Shown: positions 19,769 through 29,560, numbered from the stretch's first letter. The stretch: 64,000 nucleotides of DNA from Sphingomonas sp. Leaf21 (GCF_916858675.1 NZ_CAKASM010000001.1:496001-560000); one strand, 5' to 3'. A program made the numbers and translations. The notes: generated from the sequence alone by a model not told the origin.

Positions 19769-21115
19769 TCAGCGGGTCTTGGGAAGGCGAGCGATCGCCT
19801 TGGCATGGTCGGCGACAAGCCGGACGGTCGTGTCGCCGGTGAAGATGCCGTACCAGCCCTGCGGCTCATGCGGGGGATCGCCCATATATTGGCCATCCCC
19901 GTCGCGGAAGCGATAGTCGGGATGCTGCGCCCGCGCCTCGCCATTCCAGGCCCAGAAATTGGTGCCCGCGATCGGCCCGCCCTGCCGCATGTCGCGCAGC
20001 GCCGCGGCATAGATCAGGCCGTAGAAACGGTCCTTGAACGTCGTCGCGACCTTGGGATCGTTGCTGCCGCCGTCGCGCGGATAGCCGAACTCCTCGATGA
20101 TGAGCGGCTTGCCGAGTTGTCGCGCATAGCCGACATGCTTGGCGATATAATCCTGGGTCAGCGTCTCGCCGCGCTTATAGGTGTTGGCGAGGTCGGTCTG
20201 CTTCACCCAGTCCCAGTTGTTCGGCCAGATATGCGCGGTCAGATAGTCGATCTCGGGGATGCCATGCTCGGCCAGGACGATCCCCGGCTGCTCCAGCGCG
20301 CCCTTCAATCCTTCGGAGCCGGTGCAGACCAGATGATGGGGGTCGAGCGACTTGATGAGCTTCGCGCTGTCGCGGACCCAGCCGTAAAACTGGTCGAGAT
20401 TGGCATGGGCCGCGTCGCCCGCCGGGCGTGGCTCGTTGGAGAGCTGCCACGCCATGATCGTCGGATCGGTGGCATAGGGCTTGCCGGTGACGCTGTTGGT
20501 CCGCGAAACGACCGTACGGATCCAGTCGTCATACATCGCCCTGGCGCGGTCATTGCCGTAGAATTGCGCGTTGAAGTTGGCGAAGGCGGGCCAGGGGTGC
20601 GCGGGATCGTTGGCGTTGATGAACGTGCCGCCGTTCACATAGGACAGATAGGTCATCATGCCCCCCGACCATTCCCAGAAGTTGGTCAGGTAGAGGACGG
20701 CGCGCATGTCGCGCCTGGCCATCTCGGCAAGCGCATAGTCGAGCCCCGCGAGCAGCGTCTGGTTGATGGTGGTGGCGGTGCGGAAACCCGGCTTGATCGA
20801 GTTGCGTAGCGGGCCCTCCTCGGCCGAGGCGAGGATACGCAGGTTGGTCACCCCCATCGCCGCCAGCGCGTCCAGTTCGCGCCCCAACCGCGCGCGGTCG
20901 CCATAAGGAGCATCGGCACCCAGATAGGCGGCGTACCAGATATTGGCGCCGGCGAAGCGATAGACATCGTCGCCGATCATCAGCCGCATACCGTCGCGCC
21001 GGACAAAGGCGCGCTCCCCGGCCCTCGCGTCGGTGGCCAGCGCCGGGACACCCGCCGCTCCGGCCAGCAGCCCCGCCGTACCCAGAAATGCGCGACGATC
21101 GATCGCCTTCGTCAT
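19769..21115 (-). CDS. GH5 family endo-beta-mannanase-like enzyme
   Basis: A 448-residue protein with a Tat signal (DRRAFLGTAGLLAGAAG). The GH5 barrel carries acid/base E228 in MAWQLSNEPR and nucleophile E342 in IIEEFGYPRDGG. The FAGANIWYAAYLG start of strand 1 and the SNEPR context fit subfamily 7 mannanases. It would cut mannan or glucomannan backbones in the periplasm or outside. It is transcribed with GH3 upstream and GH27 16 bases downstream. An endoglucanase specificity cannot be excluded from sequence alone, but the neighbouring alpha-galactosidase supports galactomannan. Confidence 0.88.
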   Translation of the reverse strand: MTKAIDRRAFLGTAGLLAGAAGVPALATDARAGERAFVRRDGMRLMIGDDVYRFAGANIWYAAYLGADAPYGDRARLGRELDALAAMGVTNLRILASAEEGPLRNSIKPGFRTATTINQTLLAGLDYALAEMARRDMRAVLYLTNFWEWSGGMMTYLSYVNGGTFINANDPAHPWPAFANFNAQFYGNDRARAMYDDWIRTVVSRTNSVTGKPYATDPTIMAWQLSNEPRPAGDAAHANLDQFYGWVRDSAKLIKSLDPHHLVCTGSEGLKGALEQPGIVLAEHGIPEIDYLTAHIWPNNWDWVKQTDLANTYKRGETLTQDYIAKHVGYARQLGKPLIIEEFGYPRDGGSNDPKVATTFKDRFYGLIYAAALRDMRQGGPIAGTNFWAWNGEARAQHPDYRFRDGDGQYMGDPPHEPQGWYGIFTGDTTVRLVADHAKAIARLPKTR

Positions 21116-21175
21116 CCTCTCAATCCCCTCTTCGTCCCGGTCCCTTGGCGGGCCTGCTGTGACTCATACGCTTGG

Positions 21176-21212
21176 TAGAAATCGGGGGCGGCCCGCTATC
21201 GAGCCACCCCCG
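21176..21212 (-). terminator. Candidate hairpin terminator downstream of the GH3 gene
   Basis: On the minus strand a G/C stem (arms 21204-21212 and 21183-21191, one G-T-type mismatch) is followed by a short T-containing run (21182-21176). It lies between the GH3 stop and the GH5 start. If active it would attenuate rather than abolish read-through into GH5 and GH27. Confidence 0.4.
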
Positions 21213-21225
21213 CCCGATCCGTCGT

Positions 21226-23709
21226 TCAGCGGACCCCGCAGCTCACCGGCCCCGGAGGCGCGCTGGCGATCCGGATCGACGATATGTCGAGGTTCAGCTT
21301 GCCGCTGGTCGCGATGATCCAGGGCTTGGACACCGCGCTCATCGCCACGCCGCCATCGGCGAAGCAGCGCAGCGGCACCGCGAGCTGGCGCCACTGCCCC
21401 AATTCACCCTTGAGTGCCCCGGTGATCGGCACCGAGGCCAGTTTGCCGCCTTCCATGCCCAGCGTCACCTCGCCACTAGGCGCACCGGTGACGCGATAGT
21501 CGAGCAGCAGGCTGAGTTGCCCGTTGGACTCGCGGGTGATGTCGATCGGCTTGGCCTCCTCGATCGATGCGCCCGCCGGAGCGGTGCCAGCAAAGGCGAA
21601 GCGAAGGCTGTCTTCCTGCGCGGCGCGATCGACACGGGTCTGCTGGACCGGACCCATCACGTTCAGTCGCGCACCGGCGACCACCCGACCGCGAACGAAC
21701 AGCGCGTTCTGGTCGCCCGCCGCCACGGCCGGGCGTGCCTCGCTCAGCATCGGCACGGTTGCACCCTGGCCATAGGTCAGGCCATAGCCGATCGGGAACA
21801 GCGGATCGTAATTGGGATCGCGCTTGTTCAGGACATACTGGTCGAGCCGCTTGGGCCAGGAGAAGCTGAGCTTGCCGTGGAAGTCGTTGCGCGGCTTGCC
21901 GTCGCGCCCGGCGATCAGCACGTCGGCGACGCCGCCGCCCTCGGTGCCGGGCAGGAAGGCGGCGACGAAGGCGTCGGCCGCGTTCAGCTCTGGATTGACC
22001 CAGAGCGGGCGGCCCGACAGGAACACCGCGACGACCGGGATACCGGCGGCCTTCAGCTTCTTGAGCAGCGCCAGGTCGCTCTTGTCCTCCGGGCTGTATT
22101 CCAGCGTCGGGCGGTCACCGGTGAATTCGGCATAGGGCGTCTCGCCGAAGACGACGATCGCCGCGTCGGGCTTGGCGGAATAGCTGCCATCGACCGCCAG
22201 TGTCGCCTTGCCGCCACCCGCCTTGACCGCCTCGTCGATGCCCGACCAGATCGACTGGCCGTTGGGGAAATTGGCATTGGTGACGCCCGTCCCTTGCCAG
22301 GTGATCGACCAGCCGCCCGCCTGCTGTCCGATATTGTCGGCACCGCGCCCCGCGACCAGGATATTGGCGCCGGGCTTGAGCGGCAGGATATTTCCGTTGT
22401 TCTTCAGGAGGACGAGCGACTCGCGCACGGCCTGGCGGGCAATCGCGCGATGCTCGGGTGCGCCGATCAGGTCGAACTTGCCGCTGACCGGACGCGACGA
22501 CGGACGCCCAGCCTCGAAGCTGCCCGCCAGCACCTTGACGCGCAGGATACGCCGCACCGCATCGTCGAGACGCGCGGCCGGGATCGTCCCGTCCTTCGCC
22601 TCGCGCAGCGTGTTGGCGTAGAGCTGCTTCCAGCCCGGTCCCGAATACATGAACATGTCGAGCCCGGCGTTGATCGCGGGCGCGCAATCCTCGTTGGTGC
22701 AGCCGGGCACCTGGCCATGCGCGTTCCAGTCGCCGATGGTGAAGCCGTCAAAGCCCCAGCGATCCTTGAGCACGCCGGTCAGCAGGCTCTTGTTACCGGT
22801 CATCTTGGTGCCGTTCCAGCTCGAGAAGCTGGGCATGACGGTCAGCGCGCCAGCGACCAGACCGCTGCGATAGCCCGCGGCATGGACGTCGCGCAGCACC
22901 TCCTCCGACACGCGCGTATCGCCCTGGTCGCGGCCACCGGTGCCGCCGTCGCCCAGGAAATGCTTGATCGAGGAGATGACATGGCCGGGCTTCATGAAGT
23001 CGCCGCCGACGCTACCCTGAATCCCCTCGACCATCTTGCCCGCATAGGACTCGACGATCGCCGGATCTTCCGAATAGCTTTCATAGGTCCGGCCCCAGCG
23101 GTCGTCCTGGACCACCGCGACGGTCGGCGCGAAGCTCCAGTCGATGCCGGTCGCCGCCGTCTCGGCCGCCGTCGCCGCGCCGATCTTGCGGATCAGTTCG
23201 GGGTCGCGCGCCGCGCCCAGCCCGATATTGTGCGGGAACAGCGTCGCGCCGACGATATTGTTCGCGCCGTGCACCGCGTCGGTGCCCCAGATGAGCGGGA
23301 TTTGCGGCCGACCGTCGCTTCGATTCGCCGACGCATCGTAAAAGGCGTCGAAGAGCTTCAGCCATTCGGGCGCGGGCGCGAATTCGTCGTTGTTGGGGGC
23401 CGAGTTGCCGCCGTTCAGGATCGAGCCGAGCTTGTACGTCTCCAGATCCTTGGGGCTGATCGAGGCGATGTCGACCTGGATCAGCTGGCCGACCTTGTCC
23501 TCGACGGTCATGCGCGACAGGATCTGATCGACCCGCGCCTCGACCTTCGCATCCCGCTGACGCTTGAGCGGCAGCTTGGGCCAGAGATCGGGATGCGCGA
23601 CCGCCGCCGGATCGGGGGCGAGCGGTGCCGCCTGCTGTCCGATCGCACCGCTACTCAGCGCGGTGGCGGCCACCAACATGGCCAGGCTGCGGTTGAACCC
23701 CATCGTCAT
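21226..23709 (-). CDS. GH3 family exo-beta-glycosidase
   Basis: An 827-residue secreted enzyme with a signal peptide ending near AIGQQ. The N-terminal barrel has the GH3 substrate motif KHFLGDGGTGGRDQGD and nucleophile D327 in GFTIGDWNAHGQ. The alpha/beta-sandwich follows (ARQAVRESLVLLKNNGNILPL), then a C-terminal beta domain of about 150 residues (carbohydrate-binding-like). It resembles exo-1,4-beta-glucosidases of the ExoP/CebrI kind. ATG 23709 and ATG 23703 are both possible, with AAGGGAGAGA upstream. As first gene of the operon it would trim beta-linked oligosaccharides released by GH5. Confidence 0.9.
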   Translation of the reverse strand: MTMGFNRSLAMLVAATALSSGAIGQQAAPLAPDPAAVAHPDLWPKLPLKRQRDAKVEARVDQILSRMTVEDKVGQLIQVDIASISPKDLETYKLGSILNGGNSAPNNDEFAPAPEWLKLFDAFYDASANRSDGRPQIPLIWGTDAVHGANNIVGATLFPHNIGLGAARDPELIRKIGAATAAETAATGIDWSFAPTVAVVQDDRWGRTYESYSEDPAIVESYAGKMVEGIQGSVGGDFMKPGHVISSIKHFLGDGGTGGRDQGDTRVSEEVLRDVHAAGYRSGLVAGALTVMPSFSSWNGTKMTGNKSLLTGVLKDRWGFDGFTIGDWNAHGQVPGCTNEDCAPAINAGLDMFMYSGPGWKQLYANTLREAKDGTIPAARLDDAVRRILRVKVLAGSFEAGRPSSRPVSGKFDLIGAPEHRAIARQAVRESLVLLKNNGNILPLKPGANILVAGRGADNIGQQAGGWSITWQGTGVTNANFPNGQSIWSGIDEAVKAGGGKATLAVDGSYSAKPDAAIVVFGETPYAEFTGDRPTLEYSPEDKSDLALLKKLKAAGIPVVAVFLSGRPLWVNPELNAADAFVAAFLPGTEGGGVADVLIAGRDGKPRNDFHGKLSFSWPKRLDQYVLNKRDPNYDPLFPIGYGLTYGQGATVPMLSEARPAVAAGDQNALFVRGRVVAGARLNVMGPVQQTRVDRAAQEDSLRFAFAGTAPAGASIEEAKPIDITRESNGQLSLLLDYRVTGAPSGEVTLGMEGGKLASVPITGALKGELGQWRQLAVPLRCFADGGVAMSAVSKPWIIATSGKLNLDISSIRIASAPPGPVSCGVR

Positions 23710-23733
23710 TCTCTCCCTTTGGCTTTGCCCCGA

Positions 23734-23751
23734 CGTGCCGGTTTCGGCACG
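23734..23751. promoter_or_regulatory. Short perfect palindrome in GH3/SGNH divergent region
   Basis: CGTGCCG, four bases, then CGGCACG form a perfect 7-bp inverted repeat, 25 bases upstream of the GH3 start and just inside an A/T-rich patch (23761-23795) that probably holds the promoters. It could be a regulator site (ROK or LacI-type half-sites) or an mRNA leader hairpin. Confidence 0.35.
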
Positions 23752-23893
23752 CCGCTGTCAACAAAACTTATTTCAACTTTTCTTATACCGGGATTAGGGT
23801 GGAGTCACCTCGGCGGGCCCACCCGGCGGGTTAAAAAAGGAGAGGCGGCATCCGGCGGTCGGAGGCACGCCGAAAGCCATGTTGGAGACGTCG

Positions 23894-24646
23894 ATGCGCC
23901 TTGCCCCTGCCCTGCTGCTCCTGACCGCGACCACTGCCTCGGCGCAACAGACATCCCCCGCCCCGCCGCAGGCCGTATCGGCCGCGAAAGCGCCCGACGA
24001 AGGCGAGATCCGTCTCCATAACGACTTCGGTTGGCTGGGCCGGTATCAGGCGGCGAATGCCCGCGTCACGGGGCCGGTGACGGTCGTCTTCATGGGCGAT
24101 TCGATCACCCAGGGGTGGTTCGACAAGATGCCCGGTTTCTTTACGCCCGGTCGCGTGGGGCGCGGAATCGGCGGACAGACGACGACGCAGATGCTGCTCC
24201 GCTTTCGCCAGGACGTGATCGACCTCAAGCCGCAGGTCGTACAGATCATGGCGGGGACCAACGACATCGCGGGCAATACCGGCCCGATGACGCCCGAGCA
24301 GACCGAGGCGAACATCATGTCGATGGCCGAACTGGCGCGCGCGCACGGCATCCGCGTGATCCTGGCCTCCATTCCTCCCGCCGATCACTTCCCATGGCGT
24401 CCGGGCCTCGACACGGCGTCGCGCATCGCGGTGCTCAACGGCTGGCTGAAGGACTATGCGCGGCGGACCGGCGCGACCTATGCCGATTACTGGTCGGCGC
24501 TCCATGACGGGCAGGCGACCCGCGCAAGCCTCACCTATGACGGCGTCCACCCCAACGAAGCGGGCTATACCGCGATGGCGCCCGTGGCGGAGGCCGCGAT
24601 CCGTAGCGCCATGGCCAAGCCGAAACCGCGTCCGATCGCATCGTGA
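23894..24646 (+). CDS. Exported SGNH/GDSL-type esterase
   Basis: A 250-residue protein from ATG 23894, chosen because GGAG precedes it and it gives a clean signal peptide (LAPALLLLTATTASAQQ); ATG 23879 would add five residues before the signal. SGNH blocks: S70 in FMGDSITQGW, the oxyanion Gly in GRGIGGQTT (90-96), N123 in MAGTNDI, and D216/H219 in YDGVHPNEAG. It probably removes acyl groups from sugars, a role consistent with the surrounding glycosidases. It is divergent from the GH3 operon and upstream of the ROK gene. Confidence 0.88.
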   Translation: MRLAPALLLLTATTASAQQTSPAPPQAVSAAKAPDEGEIRLHNDFGWLGRYQAANARVTGPVTVVFMGDSITQGWFDKMPGFFTPGRVGRGIGGQTTTQMLLRFRQDVIDLKPQVVQIMAGTNDIAGNTGPMTPEQTEANIMSMAELARAHGIRVILASIPPADHFPWRPGLDTASRIAVLNGWLKDYARRTGATYADYWSALHDGQATRASLTYDGVHPNEAGYTAMAPVAEAAIRSAMAKPKPRPIAS

Positions 24647-24724
24647 CGCCCCCGGCGGCGGGCGCCACCGATTGAGCTTTGCGGTCGCTCCGGCTACCAG
24701 CGAAAGAAAACATCAGGAGGCATT

Positions 24725-25966
24725 ACGGAGAGTCTGTTCGGAAAGCCGAGCGCCGCCGATCCGATCGGTGGCGCCAACCGACGCGATGCGCGACTGTCGC
24801 TTTCGCTGTCGGGGACGAACCTGGCACGCGCCGGTGACTATAATCTGCGCACCGTCCTGCAGGCGATCCGCCTTCGCCCGGAAACGACGCGCGTCGACAT
24901 CGCGCGGCAGACGGGCCTGACCACCGCGGCGATCGCCAACATCACCGGCAAACTGGCTCAGGCCGGTCTGATCCGGGTCGCCGGGCGTCGAACGGGCGGA
25001 CGCGGCCAGCCCGCGCTCAAGCTGACGATCGAGCCCGATGGCGCGTTCGGCATCGGCATCAATATCGACCGTGACCACTTGACCCTCGTCACGCTCGACC
25101 TGGCGGGCACGGTGCGCAGCCGGGTGACGCGGGAGATGCGCTTCCCCATGCCGCAGGACTTGCTGTCGTTCCTCCGCGATGCGCTGGACACCGCCATCGC
25201 GCAGGGCGGGGTAGACCGCACCCGGGTGGTCGGCGTCGGCATCGCGATGCCCGACAAGATGGGAAGCATCGCCATCCCGCATGCCCCTTCGGGCTATGCG
25301 ATCTGGGACGATACCGACCTGCCCCGATTGCTGGCCGACCTGCTGCCCTGGCCGATCCACCTCGACAACGACGCCGCCGCCGCCGCGCTGGTCGAGGCGG
25401 AATATGGCACGGGATTCGACAATCCCAATTTCTTCTACCTGCTGATCAGCGCGGGGCTCGGCGGTGGCCTGGTCATCGACCGTCACTACCGGCGCGGCGC
25501 TTCGAACCGTTCGGGCGAGATCGGGCTGATGCCCGATCCGGGTCTGGGCAGCGAGGACGCGTGCGTGCAGGACACCGTGTCGGTATCGGCGCTGCTCGAT
25601 CGGCTGGCGGCGGCGGGATATGCGGTGCCCGACGTGCCCGCACTTGCCGATCTGCCCGACGAGGCCGAGCCGACGGTCGCACGCTGGGTCGCGGACTCGG
25701 TTCGTGCGCTGACCGGGCCGATCATCGCGGTCAACTGTCTGGTCGATCCCAACGCGATCCTGATCGGCGGACGCCTGCCCGGTGCACTGATCGCACGACT
25801 GGCCGATGCGCTCGGAAAACGCCTCGCCGGGGTCGCGATGCCCCGCTCGGCGCCGATCCTGCCCGCAAGCATCGCGCAGGACGCCCCCGCCGTCGGCGCG
25901 GCGATCCTGCCCTTCCTCGACCATCTGGTGCCGTCCGACGCGACGCTGATCCAGGCCGGTCGCTGA
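24725..25966 (+). CDS. ROK family transcriptional regulator (no canonical start codon)
   Basis: The protein has an N-terminal winged helix (TRVDIARQTGLTTAAIANITGKLAQ) joined by RTGGRGQPA to a ROK sugar-kinase-like domain (DNDAAAAALVEAEYG, ISAGLGGGLVID, GEIGLM). The CxCGxxGC zinc motif is missing. The frame is open from the SGNH stop, yet holds no ATG, GTG or TTG before TTG 25079, which would delete the DNA-binding domain. A perfect AGGAGG (24715-24720) precedes ACG 24725, followed by codons for ESLFGKPSA, so ACG is the likely ancestral ATG position; CTG 24734 is an alternative. It probably represses the flanking glycan genes. Confidence 0.72.
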   Translation, partial: TESLFGKPSAADPIGGANRRDARLSLSLSGTNLARAGDYNLRTVLQAIRLRPETTRVDIARQTGLTTAAIANITGKLAQAGLIRVAGRRTGGRGQPALKLTIEPDGAFGIGINIDRDHLTLVTLDLAGTVRSRVTREMRFPMPQDLLSFLRDALDTAIAQGGVDRTRVVGVGIAMPDKMGSIAIPHAPSGYAIWDDTDLPRLLADLLPWPIHLDNDAAAAALVEAEYGTGFDNPNFFYLLISAGLGGGLVIDRHYRRGASNRSGEIGLMPDPGLGSEDACVQDTVSVSALLDRLAAAGYAVPDVPALADLPDEAEPTVARWVADSVRALTGPIIAVNCLVDPNAILIGGRLPGALIARLADALGKRLAGVAMPRSAPILPASIAQDAPAVGAAILPFLDHLVPSDATLIQAGR

Positions 25967-25967
25967 C

Positions 25968-26000
25968 AAAAAAGGGGGCCGCGACACAGGTCGCGACCCC
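25968..26000 (-). terminator. Rho-independent terminator of the TonB receptor gene
   Basis: Read on the minus strand, arms at 26000-25990 and 25985-25975 form an 11-bp G/C-rich stem with one mismatch and a 4-base loop, followed by six T residues (25973-25968). It lies 26 bases past the receptor stop and abuts the convergent ROK stop codon. Confidence 0.8.
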
Positions 26001-26025
26001 GATATATCCCAGGGAGGGGATGGCT

Positions 26026-29000
26026 TTAGTAGGTCAGGCGCACGCTCATCTGGAACTGGCGATCGCTCTTGAACCAGGTGCGCGGCGCTTCCAGGCCGGT
26101 CTGGTTCAGCACGAAGGTCGTCCGCGTCGTCGCGTCGAGCAGGTTCTGGACCTGCAGACCGATCTTGAACTGCTTGTTGACCGTGTAGAACAGCGAGGCG
26201 TCCGCCTGGCCCGTCGCCAGTGCATAGACCGGCAGGAACGGGAAGCAGCAGTCGCGGTTGGTCAGCAGATACTTGGACCGCCAGCTATACGCGATGCGCG
26301 CATAGATGCCGTTGAAGTCGTAGAAGGCCGAGACGTTGAAGTTATACTTCGACAGCTGCGCCAGCGGCAGGGTGTTGTAGAGCCCCGTCACGTCGACCGG
26401 CGGACGGCTGCCATCGGCCGGACCGTTGGCGGGCGTCGCGTTGGGGATCTTGCCCGGATCGATATAGGTGAACGTCGCCTGCGTCCCCAGTCCGCGCAAC
26501 AGGCCCGGCAGGAAGTCGTAGGTCTGCTGGTACGAGATTTCCGCACCCTTGATGTTCGCCGTACCCGGAGCATTGGCCGGGCCATTCACCGACACGGCGA
26601 ACGTCTGGCCGTTATTGGTGAAGTTCCGGATGAAGCCGTAATTGTCCAGGATGATGTTGGACAATTCCTTGTAGAACACCGCACCGGTCAGCGAGCCGAC
26701 CTTGGCGAAATACCACTCGGCGGTCAGGTCGAACTGCTTGGCATCGACCGGACGCAGATAGGGGTTCCGGGCCGACGACTGGAAGCCGTAGGAACCGGTC
26801 GTGTTGCCGCCCGCCGGGGTGAGCCCGACGAAGTTGCGCAGGTCGGTGAAGGCCGGGCGCGATATCGCCTTGGACGCGGCGATGCGGAACAACAGGGTCG
26901 GCGTGACCTGATACTTCAGGTTCAGGCTGGGCAGCCATTTGTTGAAGCTCTGCCGCGCGACGTCGGTCGTCGACGCACCATTCGAGAAGGCGACGATCGC
27001 CGCCTGCTGCTGCGCCGTCAGCGTACAGATCGGGCGAACGGTGTTGTTGGTGTTCGGCGAGGCGCAGAAGGCGGCGACGGTCGGGAAGCCGCCGAGCGTC
27101 GTCGAGATCTGCGGGAAGGTGACGCCGCCCGACGACTCGTCCTGGGTCCGGACGAAGCGAAGGCCGATGTTACCCGACAGGCTGGTCTGCCCGCCGCCGA
27201 TATTGTCCGCACCGAAGTCGATCCGCGCATAAGCCGCGTAGGTACGCTCACGGATGCGGTAGACCTCGTTCGGCAGGAAATAGCCGTCGATCAGGTTCGT
27301 CCCGCGATCCTCGAGCGGTACGTAGCCGCCGCCCGATGCCTTGGTAGCCTGGCGAAGCAGCGCGGTCAGCGCGTCATGGTTGGTCAGCAGCGAGTCCTGC
27401 AGCGAGATGGTCGAGGGCGGGGTCACCGCCTGACCACGATAGAAATCGCTGAAGTTCAGGCCGGTGACCGCACCCGGATACTGCGAGGCATAGGCGGGGC
27501 CGCCCGAGGTCCAGGTGTCCGACACCGCACCCCAGTTGTTATAGTCGTTCGTCTTCACCGTCTGGTCGCGATCGGAATAGCGGCCGCCGACGCGAACCTT
27601 GCGCAGGAACGAGTCCTCCGACAGGTCGTACTGCGCGTCACCCTTGAACGCCCACTCGTGGCCGTCGCTGTTGGTGCGGTTGTTCATCGCGTCGCGGATG
27701 TAGATCTTGGTCGGGTCGCTGAAATAGGCCGCCGCCGTCTGACCGTTGGGCGGGATCACGTTGACCAGCGGCACACCGTTGCGACCGTCGATCGACACGC
27801 CCGAGAAGGTCGCCAGTTCGATGACGTCATCCGAATCCCGGCCCTTCGAATAGACATATTGTCCGTCGAAATTGAGGTGCAGGCGCTCGGTCGGATCCCA
27901 TTTCAGGTTCAGCGACTGGTCCTGGGTGAACCCGTCGGTCTGGAAGTAGCGATTGGCCAGCGTGGTATATTGCCCGCCACCGTTGCGGATGAGCGTGCCC
28001 GAGGTGAACAGCCCGTTGGCGTCATAGGTCGGCTGGTTGAACGTCTGGCCCGCGAGCGGCGCATTGGGGTTGTAGCCCTGCGGGAAGATCGCGTTGGCAT
28101 CGGCGTAATAGACATTCGGTTCGACCGTGTGGTCGAGCCAGGTCTGCTTCGATTCGGCGCGCAGGAACTGCGCGGTGAGGAGCAGGTTGCCGCTGGCATT
28201 CTCATACTGGGCCGAACCCGAGTAACCGATACGCGTGCGGTCGAAGTCCTGCATACGCGAGCCGGCGCCCAGCGGCACATAGACCACGTTGCGACCCGAC
28301 GGCACCGGATAATGGTCATAGGCGGTTGTGGCATAGGGCGTACCGGCGTTGATAGTGCGGCCCTCGCCCGCATCCTGCACGCCGTTGCCATTGGCGTCGT
28401 CATTGTAGCGCGGGATGAACGCCGAATAGAACACCGAGTCCGAACGGCTATACTGCTCGTTGTAGCTGGCGCTGGCGAGCAGGCCGAAACGGCCGCCATT
28501 GCCCAACTGCCACTGCTTGGAGAACAGGCCGACCACGGCGGGCGCGCTGCGCTTGGCGAAGTCGCCATAGTTCACGCTGCCCGAGAGATAGATCAGCGTG
28601 TCCTTGGTATCGAACGGCTTGCGCGTATTGATGTTGACGGTGCCCGAGATACCGCCCTCGACCAGGTCCGAGGTGAGGTTCTTGAACACCTCGACCGAGC
28701 CGACCAGTTCGGTCGGCACGTCGTTGAAGCCGATCTCGCGACCGCCCGACACGCCGAAGCTGTCGCGACCGTTGAACTCGCCGCGGACATAGCTGAGGCC
28801 GCGAATGGTGACGCCCGAACCCTCGACCGAGAAGTGCGCGGTGTCGCTGGCGGCGGCGAAGCGGGTGATCGCCACGCCCGGCACGCGCTGAAGCGCCTCG
28901 TTGACCGAGCGGTCGGGGAGCGCGCCGATATCCTCGGCGGTGATCGCGTCGACGACGGTGTCGGCGTTGCGCTTGATCGACTGCGCATTGGCAAGCGACT

Positions 29001-29355
29001 GGCGAAGGCCGGTCACGACGATGTCGCCCTCGTTCGCGGTCTGGGCGGCGGGGGTCTGCACGTCGGAGGCGGTCACGTTGGACTGGTCCGGCGCGGTCTG
29101 GTTCGGGATCGAAAGGCTGTTGGAGATGGGCTTCTTGCCCGCCGCGGCACCCGCCGGAACGCTGCTCTGACCCGGTGCGGTCGCGGCGTCGGTCTGCGGC
29201 TTCGACTCGTCGTCACGCGACGCCGGAGCGGGCGCGGTCTGCGCGAAGGCGGCCGTCGGAACGAACTGCGCCGCCGTACACAGGGCCAGCAATGACGCCG
29301 TTGCCGTCAAACGATTGCGACGCGCCTCTGCGCGCACAGAATGCCTCTGCATCAT
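26026..29355 (-). CDS. TonB-dependent outer-membrane receptor (Caulobacter/Xanthomonas-type, glycan uptake)
   Basis: A 1109-residue receptor. A signal peptide ends near AAFAQ. A Pro/Ala/Gln-rich linker precedes the TonB box-like GDIVVTGLRQSL, and the plug follows (AEDIGALPDRSVNEALQRVPGV, RGLSYVRGEFNGR). The barrel ends with the aromatic C-terminus FQMSVRLTY. Size and the plug signature match the large receptors of Caulobacterales and Sphingomonadales that import oligosaccharides. It is followed by a terminator at 25968-26000. The gene is divergent from the halogenase operon and adjacent to ROK, so its ligand is probably a mannan-derived oligosaccharide, though this is inferred. Confidence 0.92.
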   Translation of the reverse strand: MMQRHSVRAEARRNRLTATASLLALCTAAQFVPTAAFAQTAPAPASRDDESKPQTDAATAPGQSSVPAGAAAGKKPISNSLSIPNQTAPDQSNVTASDVQTPAAQTANEGDIVVTGLRQSLANAQSIKRNADTVVDAITAEDIGALPDRSVNEALQRVPGVAITRFAAASDTAHFSVEGSGVTIRGLSYVRGEFNGRDSFGVSGGREIGFNDVPTELVGSVEVFKNLTSDLVEGGISGTVNINTRKPFDTKDTLIYLSGSVNYGDFAKRSAPAVVGLFSKQWQLGNGGRFGLLASASYNEQYSRSDSVFYSAFIPRYNDDANGNGVQDAGEGRTINAGTPYATTAYDHYPVPSGRNVVYVPLGAGSRMQDFDRTRIGYSGSAQYENASGNLLLTAQFLRAESKQTWLDHTVEPNVYYADANAIFPQGYNPNAPLAGQTFNQPTYDANGLFTSGTLIRNGGGQYTTLANRYFQTDGFTQDQSLNLKWDPTERLHLNFDGQYVYSKGRDSDDVIELATFSGVSIDGRNGVPLVNVIPPNGQTAAAYFSDPTKIYIRDAMNNRTNSDGHEWAFKGDAQYDLSEDSFLRKVRVGGRYSDRDQTVKTNDYNNWGAVSDTWTSGGPAYASQYPGAVTGLNFSDFYRGQAVTPPSTISLQDSLLTNHDALTALLRQATKASGGGYVPLEDRGTNLIDGYFLPNEVYRIRERTYAAYARIDFGADNIGGGQTSLSGNIGLRFVRTQDESSGGVTFPQISTTLGGFPTVAAFCASPNTNNTVRPICTLTAQQQAAIVAFSNGASTTDVARQSFNKWLPSLNLKYQVTPTLLFRIAASKAISRPAFTDLRNFVGLTPAGGNTTGSYGFQSSARNPYLRPVDAKQFDLTAEWYFAKVGSLTGAVFYKELSNIILDNYGFIRNFTNNGQTFAVSVNGPANAPGTANIKGAEISYQQTYDFLPGLLRGLGTQATFTYIDPGKIPNATPANGPADGSRPPVDVTGLYNTLPLAQLSKYNFNVSAFYDFNGIYARIAYSWRSKYLLTNRDCCFPFLPVYALATGQADASLFYTVNKQFKIGLQVQNLLDATTRTTFVLNQTGLEAPRTWFKSDRQFQMSVRLTY

Positions 29356-29560
29356 CCCCTCAATCCTCTCCTAGAACCCTGTTTTGGCCGCCGTAACCTC
29401 GACGCCATCACTCGCAGTTAACGCATGTAAAATCTGATTTAGCTGCGGTTAAATCGGTGCCGGATCGGGTACAAGTGAATTATAGCAACTTGATTTCGTT
29501 ATTACGGAATTGCATCTTAGTGTTGCTGGCGGGTGACACCATCCGGCTGGGGGAGGAGTG
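29356..29560. promoter_or_regulatory. Divergent control region between TonB receptor and halogenase operon
   Basis: A 205-base gap, clearly richer in A/T than its surroundings around 29410-29520. It contains two similar octamers, GCAGTTAA and GCGGTTAA (about 29414 and 29442), in direct orientation. No perfect sigma-70 promoter stands out. It must carry the start signals for both transcription units and is where a shared operator would lie. Confidence 0.45.

Noticed and set aside
21172..24021. Long plus-strand frame opposite GH3
   Set aside because: No domain resemblance; antisense of a well-supported GH3 gene.
25561..29295. Long open plus-strand frame opposite the TonB receptor
   Set aside because: Low-complexity Arg/Val-rich translation with no domain; the opposite strand encodes a clear receptor with signal peptide and aromatic C-terminus.
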